Source: an uncultured Alphaproteobacteria bacterium
GTDB taxonomy: Bacteria; Pseudomonadota; Alphaproteobacteria; HIMB59; GCA-002718135
Length of the DNA stretch: 61,999 nt
NCBI GenBank assembly: GCA_902621305.1
Contig: CACNLM010000009.1
Span: forward strand, 1-61,999
Direction of reading: 5' to 3'
The notes below the pieces were generated by a model. The model was not told the DNA's origin. It did no database searches and saw only the letters and a program-made list of their open reading frames with translations. Below are positions 38,950 through 47,472 of the stretch, piece after piece; the stretch's first letter is position 1; every line of letters begins with the position of its first letter. The translations under genes and the position numbers were made by a program.

Positions 38950-39656
38950 TTATTTAATCTTAAGTGTGGATTATATTTCCATTCTAAATATTTAACAAAT
39001 TGAACCATTAGAAAATTTAAAAAAAGATAAAGAATGCCTGCAGCAATAAATGCTTCTACTGGCGCAAATGTTTTAGCCATTATCTTTCTAGCAATACCTG
39101 TCATTTCCATGTATGTTGTTAGACTAACTAAAGAGGTTGCTTTAACCATTAGTATTAATTCATTACCATAAGATGGTAGAACTTTTCTTATAGCAATAGG
39201 TAAAATAATTTTTCTTAAAAGTAAAAATTTACCAAACCCAAGTGATAAACCTGATTCAACCTGACTTTTCTCAATTGATTGAATACCACCTCGAAAAATC
39301 TCTGCTCCATATGCAACAGTATTAATTGTAAGTGCTATTACCCCGCACCAAAAAGGTTCTTTTAATGCATACCACAAAAAACTTTCTCGAATAAATTTTA
39401 CAGAACCTAAACCGAAATAAATTAAATATATTTGAACGAGTAAAGGGGTTCCTCTAATGACAAAAATATAACTAGCAATTGTTCTTGATAAAAATGCAAT
39501 TTTAGAAACTCTTCCTAGAGCAAATAATAATGCTAAAACAAAACCAAGTGGCAATGAAATTAATAATAATAAAATTGTATTATCTAAGCCAGATAGGACC
39601 AAAAAGAAATTTTTATAAATTAGAGAATTTTGAATACTAGTTAAAAATTCAATCAT
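38946..39656 (-). CDS. Polar amino acid ABC transporter permease (HisM-like)
   Basis: Inner-membrane permease of a binding-protein-dependent amino acid importer, 236 residues with about 5 helices. It has the HisMQ-type motif VIRGTPLLVQIYLIYFGL and the EAA loop EKSQVESGLSLGFGKF...PIAIRKVLPSYGNE. It overlaps its partner permease by 4 bases and is translated second. Neither the ATPase nor the binding protein is in the neighbourhood, so they must be encoded elsewhere. Confidence 0.9.
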   Translation of the reverse strand: MIEFLTSIQNSLIYKNFFLVLSGLDNTILLLLISLPLGFVLALLFALGRVSKIAFLSRTIASYIFVIRGTPLLVQIYLIYFGLGSVKFIRESFLWYALKEPFWCGVIALTINTVAYGAEIFRGGIQSIEKSQVESGLSLGFGKFLLLRKIILPIAIRKVLPSYGNELILMVKATSLVSLTTYMEMTGIARKIMAKTFAPVEAFIAAGILYLFLNFLMVQFVKYLEWKYNPHLRLNN

Positions 39657-40360
39657 GTCGAAAATCCTTTTGAATAATTTACTTCTAAAGTCTTAAAAAC
39701 CCTGCCAGAGATTGTTGTTAAACATAAATATAATATTGCGGCTGTTATTAAGAAAGTTAAAGGTGAATGCTCAACGTTGGAAGATATTCTAGATTGACGC
39801 ATAATTTCGACAAGACCAGTAACGGAAATGAGGGAGGTATCTTTAAGAGTTATTTGCCACACATTCCCTATTCCCGGTAAAGCGTGTCTTATAACTTGAG
39901 GCGAAATAACTTTAAAAAAAATACTAAATTTATTCATACCCAGTGCTTTTGCAGCTTCTATTTGACCCTTAGATATAGACAAATAAGAAGCTCTTAAAAC
40001 TTCACTGGAATATGTAGCTGATATTACTGCAATGGCTATTGTTGCAATTGTAAGTGCGTTTAGTTCTATATATTTATTATATCCAAATACTTTAGCTATA
40101 CTCATAACAACAGCATTGCCGCCAAAGAAAATTAGATAAATAACTAATAATTCAGGAACACCTCTGATTACTGTTGTATAAAAATTTGCAATAAATCTTG
40201 TTATTCTGTTTTGTATTATCTTTGCCCAAACTGTAATAATTGCTAAAAAAAGACCTAACCCCATCGATAAAATGCTTACTAGTAGAGTCATGAGTGTTGC
40301 TATAAGAAATTCATCGCCCCACCCTGCATCTCCAAATACAAGTTTATCAAATTTGAACAT
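39653..40360 (-). CDS. Polar amino acid ABC transporter permease (HisQ-like)
   Basis: First permease of the pair, 235 residues with about 5 helices. The motif VIRGVPELLVIYLIFFGGNAV is typical of HisQ/ArtQ permeases, and the EAA loop is KGQIEAAKALGMNKFSIFFK...PQVIRHALPGIGN. It forms a heterodimer with the overlapping downstream gene. Arginine, histidine or opine-type substrates are typical of the family, but the permeases alone cannot show which. Confidence 0.9.
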   Translation of the reverse strand: MFKFDKLVFGDAGWGDEFLIATLMTLLVSILSMGLGLFLAIITVWAKIIQNRITRFIANFYTTVIRGVPELLVIYLIFFGGNAVVMSIAKVFGYNKYIELNALTIATIAIAVISATYSSEVLRASYLSISKGQIEAAKALGMNKFSIFFKVISPQVIRHALPGIGNVWQITLKDTSLISVTGLVEIMRQSRISSNVEHSPLTFLITAAILYLCLTTISGRVFKTLEVNYSKGFST

Positions 40361-40419
40361 ATAAGATTAAACAAGTAATGATGAAAAATATACTTGTCTA
40401 CCTTCTAATATATGAAATT

Positions 40420-41394
40420 TTAAATCAGAATTTTTTCTATTTCTTCAATCACTCTAGAGACTGGTATTTTATTGATATTTTTTGAGTTAAAATCACTTGA
40501 AGATATAGAAAATAGATTTGGATTTTCAGGAGTAAATTTTGTAGAATCTTTTGGACCAAAGAGTTTAATTAATGGGCAATATCCAGTGGACAACATATGA
40601 CTAACACCACTATCGTTCGATATGGCTAATTGTAAATATTTGGTGGTAGCCATAATAATTTCTATATTTTGAAATCCAGTAATATGATCCTCGATAAATA
40701 TTGAGTGAGGATAAAGATTTTTTAATTTTTCCTTTAAATATAGTTCATCAGGTCCAATAAAAAAAACTATAGTCTTATAATTTTCTTGAAGATAGTTGCA
40801 TAACTCGAAGTATTTCTTTAAAGGCCAAATCTTATTTTTTTCTCCAGCACCAGGTGCAATTCCTACATAGCTTTTATGTTTTAATAAAATATTACTTATT
40901 AATTCTTCGAGATTTTTACTTATTGGAATTTTAAAATCACTTCTATTTTTTTTAAAAACTATTAAATCTAATAAATCTAAAATGTAGTTTAAATAATATT
41001 TTCTTTTCTTAGTATTTTTAATCTTATTAGTAGAAAAGAATCCATTAGCTGATCCTGAAATAAAATTTTTATGCTTGATTCGTTTTAATGCTATAGTTCT
41101 TATTACTGATTTTTGTGTATCTAAAATATAATCAAAAAAATCATTCTCTAAATTATATCTTTTTGATATTTTATGCCAAAAAAATGGACTAAGATCTGCT
41201 TGATCAAGAATCTCATCAATATAATTACTTGCAATGAATTTAAGTGTGCTTGAATAAACTGTTTTACCCTTATTAGTCAGCCAATATAATTTATAGTCTG
41301 GAAGTCTTGTTTTAATTTCGTGAAGAAGTTGTAATTTAATTATTCCATCTCCAATTTTTTCACCATTTGAAAAAACTAAAATTTTTTTAGTCAT
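40420..41394 (-). CDS. Glycosyltransferase family 9 (heptosyltransferase-like)
   Basis: About 324 residues with the GT-B fold of LPS heptosyltransferases: an N-terminal Rossmann half beginning KKILVFSNGEKIGDGIIKLQ, and a C-terminal half with VGIAPGAGEKNKIWPLKKYFEL and AISNDSGVSHMLSTGYCPLIKLFGP, which contains the donor-site D-S/T-G motif. It probably adds a sugar to the LPS core or another cell-surface glycan. I prefer the ATG at 41394 because the fold starts at once there; an ATG six codons upstream (41412) is possible. The 224 bases upstream, to tRNA-Phe, are AT-rich with no gene I can recognise. Confidence 0.85.
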   Translation of the reverse strand: MTKKILVFSNGEKIGDGIIKLQLLHEIKTRLPDYKLYWLTNKGKTVYSSTLKFIASNYIDEILDQADLSPFFWHKISKRYNLENDFFDYILDTQKSVIRTIALKRIKHKNFISGSANGFFSTNKIKNTKKRKYYLNYILDLLDLIVFKKNRSDFKIPISKNLEELISNILLKHKSYVGIAPGAGEKNKIWPLKKYFELCNYLQENYKTIVFFIGPDELYLKEKLKNLYPHSIFIEDHITGFQNIEIIMATTKYLQLAISNDSGVSHMLSTGYCPLIKLFGPKDSTKFTPENPNLFSISSSDFNSKNINKIPVSRVIEEIEKILI

Positions 41395-41618
41395 ATTAGA
41401 ACACTTTAACACAAATTTTTTAAGAGTCTAATTTTGAAGAATTGTAGTATTAAATAGCGTAAATAAAACAATACATTTCGAGGGTGATAAAAGGTAACAT
41501 TTGCGACCTAATTAACTAAGCAAAAATTATCAAAAATTAGACTTTTCTCTAATAAAAGCTGTGTAGTTTATCTTTGCAAAAGCAAAAAAGTTACACTCAA
41601 AAAAAAAGTAAAAAAAAG

Positions 41619-41694
<76 letters not shown>

Positions 41695-41746
41695 ACAAAA
41701 CACCAGATAAAGTATTTATAATTAAATTCAATTAAAAATAGGATAA

Positions 41747-41926
41747 TTAATCAGATTTTATTTGCAGCCCATGTTCATCAGTTAGCCATTTCATCAAATC
41801 AATACTAGCACATTTTTTTGAACAAAAAGGTATAAATGGTTCTTTAGAAACCTTTTTACATGTTGGACATTTAGATTTTTTTTTTAAAGTAATGATATTA
41901 TTTTTTTTAGATTTTTTTATTTCCAT
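41747..41926 (-). CDS. yacG: YacG-like zinc protein (DUF329, DNA gyrase inhibitor family)
   Basis: 59-residue zinc-binding protein. Ligands are Cys20, Cys23, Cys35 and Cys39 in the pattern KCPTCKK...[17 protein letters not shown], which is the YacG signature including the IDLxxW motif. Family members bind GyrB and inhibit gyrase in E. coli. The ATG lies inside the last codons of infA (10-base overlap), in the infA-yacG arrangement common in alphaproteobacteria (the intervening maf is absent here). The N-terminal 18 residues are lysine-rich. Confidence 0.88.
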   Translation of the reverse strand: MEIKKSKKNNIITLKKKSKCPTCKKVSKEPFIPFCSKKCASIDLMKWLTDEHGLQIKSD

Positions 41927-42135
41927 CTAAAAGTAATTCTGCCTTTTGTTAAATCATAAGGTGTCATTTCTACTGTCACTTTATCACCAGCTAATACTCT
42001 TATTCTATTTTTTCTCATTTTACCTGATGAATGAGCTAGAATTTCATGATCATTTTCTAATTTTACTTTAAACATTGCGTTTGGCAGAAGTTCTAAGACA
42101 ACTCCTTGAAATTCAATCGATCCTTCTTTTGGCAT
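41917..42135 (-). CDS. infA: Translation initiation factor IF-1
   Basis: 72-residue OB-fold initiation factor that binds the ribosomal A site. Sequence [20 protein letters not shown] through [19 protein letters not shown] to GRITFRWK matches IF-1 across its whole length. It follows hisD by 24 bases and overlaps yacG. Confidence 0.97.
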   Translation of the reverse strand: MPKEGSIEFQGVVLELLPNAMFKVKLENDHEILAHSSGKMRKNRIRVLAGDKVTVEMTPYDLTKGRITFRWK

Positions 42136-42159
42136 ATTTTTATAAGCTTATAGTAAATA

Positions 42160-43440
42160 TTATTTCTTTTGTCTAATTTTAACTGATAATTTATGTCCAT
42201 CTAGACCTTCAAGTCCCGACATTTTTTGAGTATCTTTTGAAAGAGCATTAAAAGATTTTTTATTCATCTCAACAACAGAGGTTCTTTTCATAAAATCTAA
42301 AACACCTAACCCTGATGAAAATTTTGCCGCTCCTGATGTCGGCAATACATGATTAGTTCCTACAATATAATCACCAAAAGCTTCAACAGAGTATTCTCCT
42401 AAAAATATACCGCCAGCATTATTTATATTCGATAATAATTTTTTATTATTAGAAATGTGAATATGTAAATGTTCTGGTGCAACAAAATTTATGATTTCTG
42501 AAGCGAGTTCTATATTATCGACCAAAGCAATAATTCCATTATTATTTAAACTTTTTTCAATTATTTTCTTTTTTGATAAATATTTTTTAATTTTTTTAAT
42601 TGAACTTAAGACTTTAGTTGCAAAATCTTTACTATCCGTAATTAAAATTGATTGTGCATTTTCATCATGTTCTGCTTGAGCTATTAGATCTGAAGCTACC
42701 CAATCTGGATTATTGTTGTTGTTTGCAACAACTATTATTTCAGATGGTCCTGCTAGTAAATCTATACCTACTTTTCCATATAATTGTTTTTTTGCCTCTG
42801 CTACATAAGCATTACCAGGTCCAAATATTTTATTGACTGGCTTAATAGTTTGAGTGCCAAACGTTAGTGCACTAATAGCTTGAGCTCCTCCTACAAAATA
42901 TGTTTCTTTAATACCTAATTCCTTTATTAATTTTATAAAATATGGATTAATTGATTTAGTTGGTGGTGTGATACAAACAATTCTTTTAACTCCAGCTATG
43001 ATTGCAGGTACTGCATTCATAATTAAAGATGAGGGGTAAAAAGCCTTGCCTCCAGGTACGTACAAGCCAACTGAGTCAATAGGTTTCCATACAGATTTCA
43101 AGGTTGCACCATTGTTAGTATAGATGATATTTTTAGGTAATTGTTTTTTGTGAAATGATGAAATATTTTTTATAGCTTTTTTAAAACTATTAAATATTAG
43201 TGATTCACCTTTACTTTGTATTTTTATTTTTGATAAATTTAAACTAAGATCTTGTTTGCTAATTTTAACTTTATCAAATTTTGCTGCATACTTAATTAGA
43301 GATTTATCGCCATTTTTTTTAACATCATAAATAATTTTTTTTACATCTTCTTGAATTGATTTACTTGATAATGAATTTCTTTTTTCAATCTTTGTCTTAA
43401 ATTGATTATAAAAATTTTTATTAAATTTTATTATTTTCAT
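42160..43440 (-). CDS. hisD: Histidinol dehydrogenase
   Basis: Last two oxidation steps of histidine synthesis (histidinol to histidine), zinc- and NAD-dependent, 426 residues. Motifs are VGLYVPGGKAFYPSSLIMNA, FGPGNAYVAEAK, the LLAGPSEIIVVA segment, AQAEHDENAQSILIT and the zinc/catalytic EHLHIH plus GTNHVLPT. It overlaps hisG by 4 bases. The other his genes are not in the window. Confidence 0.97.
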   Translation of the reverse strand: MKIIKFNKNFYNQFKTKIEKRNSLSSKSIQEDVKKIIYDVKKNGDKSLIKYAAKFDKVKISKQDLSLNLSKIKIQSKGESLIFNSFKKAIKNISSFHKKQLPKNIIYTNNGATLKSVWKPIDSVGLYVPGGKAFYPSSLIMNAVPAIIAGVKRIVCITPPTKSINPYFIKLIKELGIKETYFVGGAQAISALTFGTQTIKPVNKIFGPGNAYVAEAKKQLYGKVGIDLLAGPSEIIVVANNNNNPDWVASDLIAQAEHDENAQSILITDSKDFATKVLSSIKKIKKYLSKKKIIEKSLNNNGIIALVDNIELASEIINFVAPEHLHIHISNNKKLLSNINNAGGIFLGEYSVEAFGDYIVGTNHVLPTSGAAKFSSGLGVLDFMKRTSVVEMNKKSFNALSKDTQKMSGLEGLDGHKLSVKIRQKK

Positions 43441-44084
43441 TTAACAAAAGTACCTATTTCAGAAATAATTTTTGAAACCTCATTCATATTTGTCTTATAA
43501 GCTGATCTATTGACAATTAATTTAGATTGAATTTTCATTATTTCTTCAATTTCAGTCAAACCATTTTCTTTTAATGTTTTTCCTGTAGAAACTAAATCTA
43601 CAATTCTCCTACACATATTTAAAGAAGGGGCTAATTCCATTGATCCACTGAGTTTTATAATTTCTACTTGTATTCCCTTATTATAAAAAAATTTTTTAGT
43701 AATATTTGGGTATTTAGTAGCAATTCTAATATTACTCCAGGTTTCTGGATCCTCTTTTTTTAATAAAGATTTCAGAGCAGCTACAGAAATTCGACAATGA
43801 CCAATATTTAAATCAAGTGGAGCATATATTTCTGAGTAATCAAATTCATTAATTACATCCTCACCAGTTATTCCTATTTGTGCAGCTCCAAATGCAACAA
43901 ATGTACATGCATCAAAGGCTCTTACTTTAATATACTCAATGTTTCTTTTTTTAGATTTGAACGTTAACTTTCTTGTATCTTTATCAAATAGTAAAGGATC
44001 AGGGGCAAAACTTGTTTTAAGTAACAGGTTTTTGCATTCTTTTGTTATTCTGCCTCTTGGTACTGCAATAACTATTTTGCTCAT
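43437..44084 (-). CDS. hisG: ATP phosphoribosyltransferase, short form
   Basis: First enzyme of histidine synthesis, 215 residues. This is the short HisG form, lacking the C-terminal ACT-like regulatory domain, which in known cases works only in complex with HisZ. No hisZ is present here. Motifs include IAVPRGRITKE, FGAAQIGITGEDV, and the PRPP-binding region around RIVDLVSTGKTLKENGL. It overlaps hisD by 4 bases, and 46 bases separate it from murA. Confidence 0.94.
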   Translation of the reverse strand: MSKIVIAVPRGRITKECKNLLLKTSFAPDPLLFDKDTRKLTFKSKKRNIEYIKVRAFDACTFVAFGAAQIGITGEDVINEFDYSEIYAPLDLNIGHCRISVAALKSLLKKEDPETWSNIRIATKYPNITKKFFYNKGIQVEIIKLSGSMELAPSLNMCRRIVDLVSTGKTLKENGLTEIEEIMKIQSKLIVNRSAYKTNMNEVSKIISEIGTFVK

Positions 44085-44130
44085 AAATTGGAGGCTTTTA
44101 TATTGTGATCAAAGAAAAAACTAGAAAAAG

Positions 44131-45387
44131 TTAGTTTTTCTGTCTTTTTATTTTTGCTCCCAAACTACCTAATGTTTTTTCAATATTTTCATAGCCTCTA
44201 TCAAGATGATAGACACGATTTAGTGTCGTTTGACCATTTGCATTCATAGCAGCTAACACTAAACTTATACTAGCTCGTAAATCACTAGCCATTACCTGAG
44301 CTCCTTTAAATGTTTGATTGCCTATTATTGTAGCGGTATCTTTTTCTACTGCAATATTCGCACCTAATCGATTCAGTTCAGGAACATGCATGAATCTATT
44401 TTCAAAAATTGTTTCTTTAATTTTTGACTTCCCATCAGAGATACACATAAGAGACATTAACTGAGCTTGTAAATCGGTTGGAAAACCTGGATATGGACTA
44501 GTTGAAAGAATAGTAGATTTTAGTTTTGATCCTTTAGAGACTTTTATCGAATTTTTACTTACTTTTAACTTTGCACCCATTTTTTTTAAAATATCAATTA
44601 AGGATTTTAAATAAATAGTATTAAAGTTATTTATTTCTAAAGCTGAATTTAACATCAAAGCTGCAATTATATATGTGCCGGCAACAATTCTATCGGAAAT
44701 TATCTCATGCTCTGCTTTTTTTAATTTTGTAACGCCTTGAACAAGAATAGTTTTTGTTCCATGGCCTTTGATTTTTGCACCCATTTTTATAAGACAGTTA
44801 GACAAATCTTCTATTTCTGGTTCTCTTGCAGCATTAGAAATTTTAGTTTCACCTTTTGCCAATACCGAGGCCATTAATATATTTTCCGTAGCTCCTACAC
44901 TTGGAAAAGGTAATTTAATTTTATTACCAATCAATTGTGATTTAACACTGCCAACAACAAAACCATTTTGAATTTCAAAATTAGCTCCCAATTTTGATAA
45001 ACCTGCAAGATGTATATCTATTGGCCTAGTTCCAATGGCGCATCCTCCTGGCAAAGATATTCTAGCCTCACCAAATCGAGAAAGTAATGGGCCTAGAATC
45101 AATATAGAGGCTCTCATTTTTCGCACGACATCATAATCTGCTGATAGATTCTTAATTTTTGAGGGATTTATTTTTAATTTATTTTTTTTGTGTTCAATTT
45201 TTACACCATAATTTTTCAGTAATTTTATTAAATTTAGAACATCAACCACATTAGGTATATTTGATAGTTTTAAAGTTTCTTTAGATAGAAGAGAAGATAC
45301 AATAATCGGTAGTGCAGAATTTTTTGAACCGTGAACATTAACTGAGCCAGAAATTTTAGAACCACCTTTTATTATTAATTTATCCAT
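44131..45387 (-). CDS. murA: UDP-N-acetylglucosamine 1-carboxyvinyltransferase
   Basis: First committed step of peptidoglycan synthesis, adding enolpyruvate to UDP-GlcNAc, 418 residues. The active-site Cys116 lies in LPGGCAIGTRPIDIHL, so the enzyme should be fosfomycin-sensitive in principle. The N-terminal KISGSVNVHGSKNSALP has the conserved Lys. The end ENIEKTLGSLGAKIKR is standard. The start overlaps the tiny upstream gene by 8 bases. Confidence 0.97.
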   Translation of the reverse strand: MDKLIIKGGSKISGSVNVHGSKNSALPIIVSSLLSKETLKLSNIPNVVDVLNLIKLLKNYGVKIEHKKNKLKINPSKIKNLSADYDVVRKMRASILILGPLLSRFGEARISLPGGCAIGTRPIDIHLAGLSKLGANFEIQNGFVVGSVKSQLIGNKIKLPFPSVGATENILMASVLAKGETKISNAAREPEIEDLSNCLIKMGAKIKGHGTKTILVQGVTKLKKAEHEIISDRIVAGTYIIAALMLNSALEINNFNTIYLKSLIDILKKMGAKLKVSKNSIKVSKGSKLKSTILSTSPYPGFPTDLQAQLMSLMCISDGKSKIKETIFENRFMHVPELNRLGANIAVEKDTATIIGNQTFKGAQVMASDLRASISLVLAAMNANGQTTLNRVYHLDRGYENIEKTLGSLGAKIKRQKN

Positions 45388-45529
45388 TTTTGCTAATAGC
45401 TTGTTTTCTTTTTAAAATATTTGATTTCAGTTTTTTTTCTAACCTTTTTAATCTCGTTAAGCGTATTTCTTTTTTAGAATCATCTTTTGCTTTATGTGTA
45501 TCTTTTTCTTTATTTAATTTATCTGTCAT
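45380..45529 (-). CDS. 49-residue basic small protein upstream of murA
   Basis: ATG at 45529 to TAA at 45380-45382, giving a very basic peptide beginning MTDKLNKEKDTHKAKDD and ending LKRLEKKLKSNILKRKQAIS. The second half should form one amphipathic helix. The stop overlaps the murA ATG by 8 bases, which suggests translational coupling and a real gene. Alphaproteobacteria often have a tiny arginine-rich protein of this design beside murA. Function unknown. Confidence 0.6.
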   Translation of the reverse strand: MTDKLNKEKDTHKAKDDSKKEIRLTRLKRLEKKLKSNILKRKQAISKNG

Positions 45530-45538
45530 AAATACGAT

Positions 45539-45685
45539 TTAATTATTATTATTTTTTTTTAATCCATTTTTAGAGCATTTCTTAGAACAATATAAAACAT
45601 TCTTCCAATCTCTTTCCCATTTTTTTCTCCAAGAGAATGGCTTATTGCAAACAATACAAACTTTAGCTGGTAAGTTTTTCTTCAA
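45539..45685 (-). CDS. DUF2256 family small zinc-ribbon protein
   Basis: About 48 residues: [19 protein letters not shown] followed by YCSKKCS matches DUF2256 (CxxCxxPFxWRKKW...YCSxxC), a probable four-cysteine zinc knuckle. I prefer the TTG at 45685, four bases after the stop of the upstream transporter, because family members start just before this point. An ATG at 45724 would overlap that gene by 35 bases. Function unknown; the family often occurs beside photolyase or cryptochrome genes, which are not seen here. Confidence 0.75.
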   Translation of the reverse strand: MKKNLPAKVCIVCNKPFSWRKKWERDWKNVLYCSKKCSKNGLKKNNNN

Positions 45686-45689
45686 GATT

Positions 45690-46838
45690 TTACTCAAATA
45701 GGTAAAAATATCCGTAGGCAACAACTAATGCAGGAATTGCACTATAAAGGGTTGCTAAAATCGCAGCTTTTGGGGCAAGAGCAATAGCTGGGAATAAAGC
45801 ATCACCATCATTTGAAATAGCATTGCCAAGCTCTGCAGAAAGAGGAATATAGCCATTTAGATAAAACGTTGCTACAACAACTTGCGGTCCACAACCAGGT
45901 AAAAAACCAAATAGAATTGCTACCAATGGAACAAACGGTAGCCATAAATCAAAAAATATTTTTAAATCTAAACTTGTAAAGTAAATAAATATTTCAAAGA
46001 CAAGAAAGCCACTAATGACCCAGGTGGTTACAAAATTAGTTGTATCTACTACTCTTGATAATAATCCTCTACTTTTGTCAGTTGAGCATTGAAAATCACT
46101 TAATGGATTTAATGACCACATAAATATTGAAAGTATTGCTCCAGCAGAAGCTACAAAAACTAAAAGTGAGTTGTAAGCTGGTGAAAATTCTATCTGGAAT
46201 GCAACTAAAATACCTAAAATAAAACCAGGGATAAATAAAAAAAGCCAAAAGAAATTAAAATTTGATACGAAAGTTTTATTTATTTTTTCAAATTCAACTT
46301 TTATTTTTTTCTCTGATTGCATAAAATTTATGCCATGAACAAAATCAATTATATAACCTGAAATCGATCCAACAATTATTCCAATACCAAATATTAAAAG
46401 TCCTGTTGTAGGCTCAATGGCAAGTATTAAAAATGCTGCGTCGCCCATTGTTGCTGTTAACACAGCAACTAAGGATCCAAAAGAAATACGTCCCTGAATA
46501 TATTGCGTTACAACTATTATAGCTCCACCACATCCAGGTATTGCACCTAAAAAAGCAGCTATGCCGACATGGAACTTTTGTGTCTTAGATAAAAAATTCT
46601 TTACATCAAACCGTGTTAAACTGTCCAATCCAATAAAAACAAAAAGAGTAAATCCTACAAAAACAGATACTTGGATATAAGCATCTATCATTGATGATCT
46701 TATAACTTCCCCAAACTCTCCTCCTTGAAAAACAAGAGAAAGCAATAATAGACCAAAAAAAGATTTCTTTAATAACCTTCCATCATTTTCAAGAATGATC
46801 TTTGTTTTTTCATTAATAGCATTAATTAGTGCATTCAT
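45690..46838 (-). CDS. Putative manganese/heavy-metal exporter (ArsP_2 / DUF2899 family)
   Basis: 382-residue polytopic membrane protein with about 10 helices. Two repeated halves carry [19 protein letters not shown] (residues ~95-113) and [19 protein letters not shown] (~315-333), the inverted-repeat core of the putative 10-TM metal exporter family. [21 protein letters not shown] and [15 protein letters not shown] are the paired following helices. It diverges from an MntR-type regulator, so manganese is the likeliest substrate. Start at 46838; the promoter region holds two TAGCTA boxes. Confidence 0.85.
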   Translation of the reverse strand: MNALINAINEKTKIILENDGRLLKKSFFGLLLLSLVFQGGEFGEVIRSSMIDAYIQVSVFVGFTLFVFIGLDSLTRFDVKNFLSKTQKFHVGIAAFLGAIPGCGGAIIVVTQYIQGRISFGSLVAVLTATMGDAAFLILAIEPTTGLLIFGIGIIVGSISGYIIDFVHGINFMQSEKKIKVEFEKINKTFVSNFNFFWLFLFIPGFILGILVAFQIEFSPAYNSLLVFVASAGAILSIFMWSLNPLSDFQCSTDKSRGLLSRVVDTTNFVTTWVISGFLVFEIFIYFTSLDLKIFFDLWLPFVPLVAILFGFLPGCGPQVVVATFYLNGYIPLSAELGNAISNDGDALFPAIALAPKAAILATLYSAIPALVVAYGYFYLFE

Positions 46839-46850
46839 TAAATGTATATA

Positions 46851-46869
46851 TAGCTAATAAATATAGCTA
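46851..46869. promoter_or_regulatory. Candidate MntR operator between exporter and regulator
   Basis: Two palindromic TAGCTA boxes at 46851-46856 and 46864-46869, 13 bases apart start to start, lie in the 65-base divergent region. They are flanked by ATGTA and TACAT (outer inverted repeat, 46842-46846 and 46874-46878). The symmetry and location suit binding by the dimeric regulator encoded next door, which could control both genes. No experimental site is known to me for this lineage. Confidence 0.5.
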
Positions 46870-46903
46870 TGGCTACATTTTCTGTTAATTTTTATTGATT
46901 ATT

Positions 46904-47308
46904 ATGTTAAAAAAAAGGATGTCATTTAGCAAAGTCCGAAATGCTCATAAAACGGAAAATACTGAAGATTATTTAGAATTAATTGCAGAACTTTTAAATT
47001 CCAAAGGTGAAGCTCGTATTGTTGATATTGCTGAAAACTTGGGTATTGCACAAGCCACAGCCAATAAAACGATACAAAGATTACAGACACAGGGTTACGT
47101 TAAAAGAGAACCTTATCGATCAATTTTTTTAACTTTTAAAGGTCAAAAAATAGCAAGTGAATCAAAAAAAAGGCATAATATTGTATACAATTTTTTACTA
47201 AATCTTGGTTTAGACAAGAATACAGCCTCTGAAGATGCTGAAGGAATAGAGCATCATGTTAGTGAAAAGACACTTCGAAAAATGGATAATTTTAACTCAA
47301 AGAAATAA
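46904..47308 (+). CDS. mntR: MntR-type (DtxR family) manganese-responsive regulator
   Basis: About 134 residues: an N-terminal winged helix with recognition helix IAQATANKTIQRLQTQGYV, then a metal-binding and dimerisation helix pair with RHNIVYNFLLNLGLDKNTA and EDAEGIEHHVSEKTL, the MntR ligand pattern (His, Glu, Glu, His). It lacks the SH3-like domain of DtxR/IdeR, as MntR does. I chose the ATG at 46904; TTG at 46895 and ATG at 46919 are alternatives. It is divergent from the putative manganese exporter and followed by a strong hairpin. Confidence 0.9.
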   Translation: MLKKRMSFSKVRNAHKTENTEDYLELIAELLNSKGEARIVDIAENLGIAQATANKTIQRLQTQGYVKREPYRSIFLTFKGQKIASESKKRHNIVYNFLLNLGLDKNTASEDAEGIEHHVSEKTLRKMDNFNSKK

Positions 47309-47343
47309 ATTTAATTTGTTGCCAAATCAATTTTATCTAGTGT

Positions 47344-47467
47344 ATAAAAAAAGAAGGGACACGGCGAATATCCCTTCTTTTCATCGTTGGTTTATGGATA
47401 GAAAATAAACCTAAGTAATAAATACCCGATTCTCGGTTTTGGCTCAAATTTTTTAATTAAAAAGCCT
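47344..47467 (-). ncRNA. Candidate structured RNA: four hairpins in a row
   Basis: Reading the minus strand after the methyltransferase stop: GGCT...AGCC (arms near 47464-47467 and 47440-47443), CCGA...TCGG (47426-47436), GGTTTAT...ATAAACC (47389-47411), then the 9-base-pair terminator stem with a T run. Four stems within about 120 bases and no open frame suggest a small RNA or a structured 3' region of the preceding mRNA. I do not recognise a known RNA family. Confidence 0.35.
47351..47387. terminator. Bidirectional terminator between mntR and the methyltransferase gene
   Basis: Nine-base-pair stem AAGAAGGGA (47351-47359) with TCCCTTCTT (47371-47379) and an 11-base loop. On the plus strand it is followed by TTTC. 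On the minus strand it is followed by seven T, so it is stronger for transcripts coming from the methyltransferase side. Confidence 0.8.
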
Positions 47468-47472
47468 AAATT

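Noticed and set aside
41395-41618. Hidden small gene or RNA between the glycosyltransferase and tRNA-Phe
   Set aside because: Only AT-rich sequence with a weak TTTGC/GCAAA repeat; no open frame with a plausible start and no stable fold seen.
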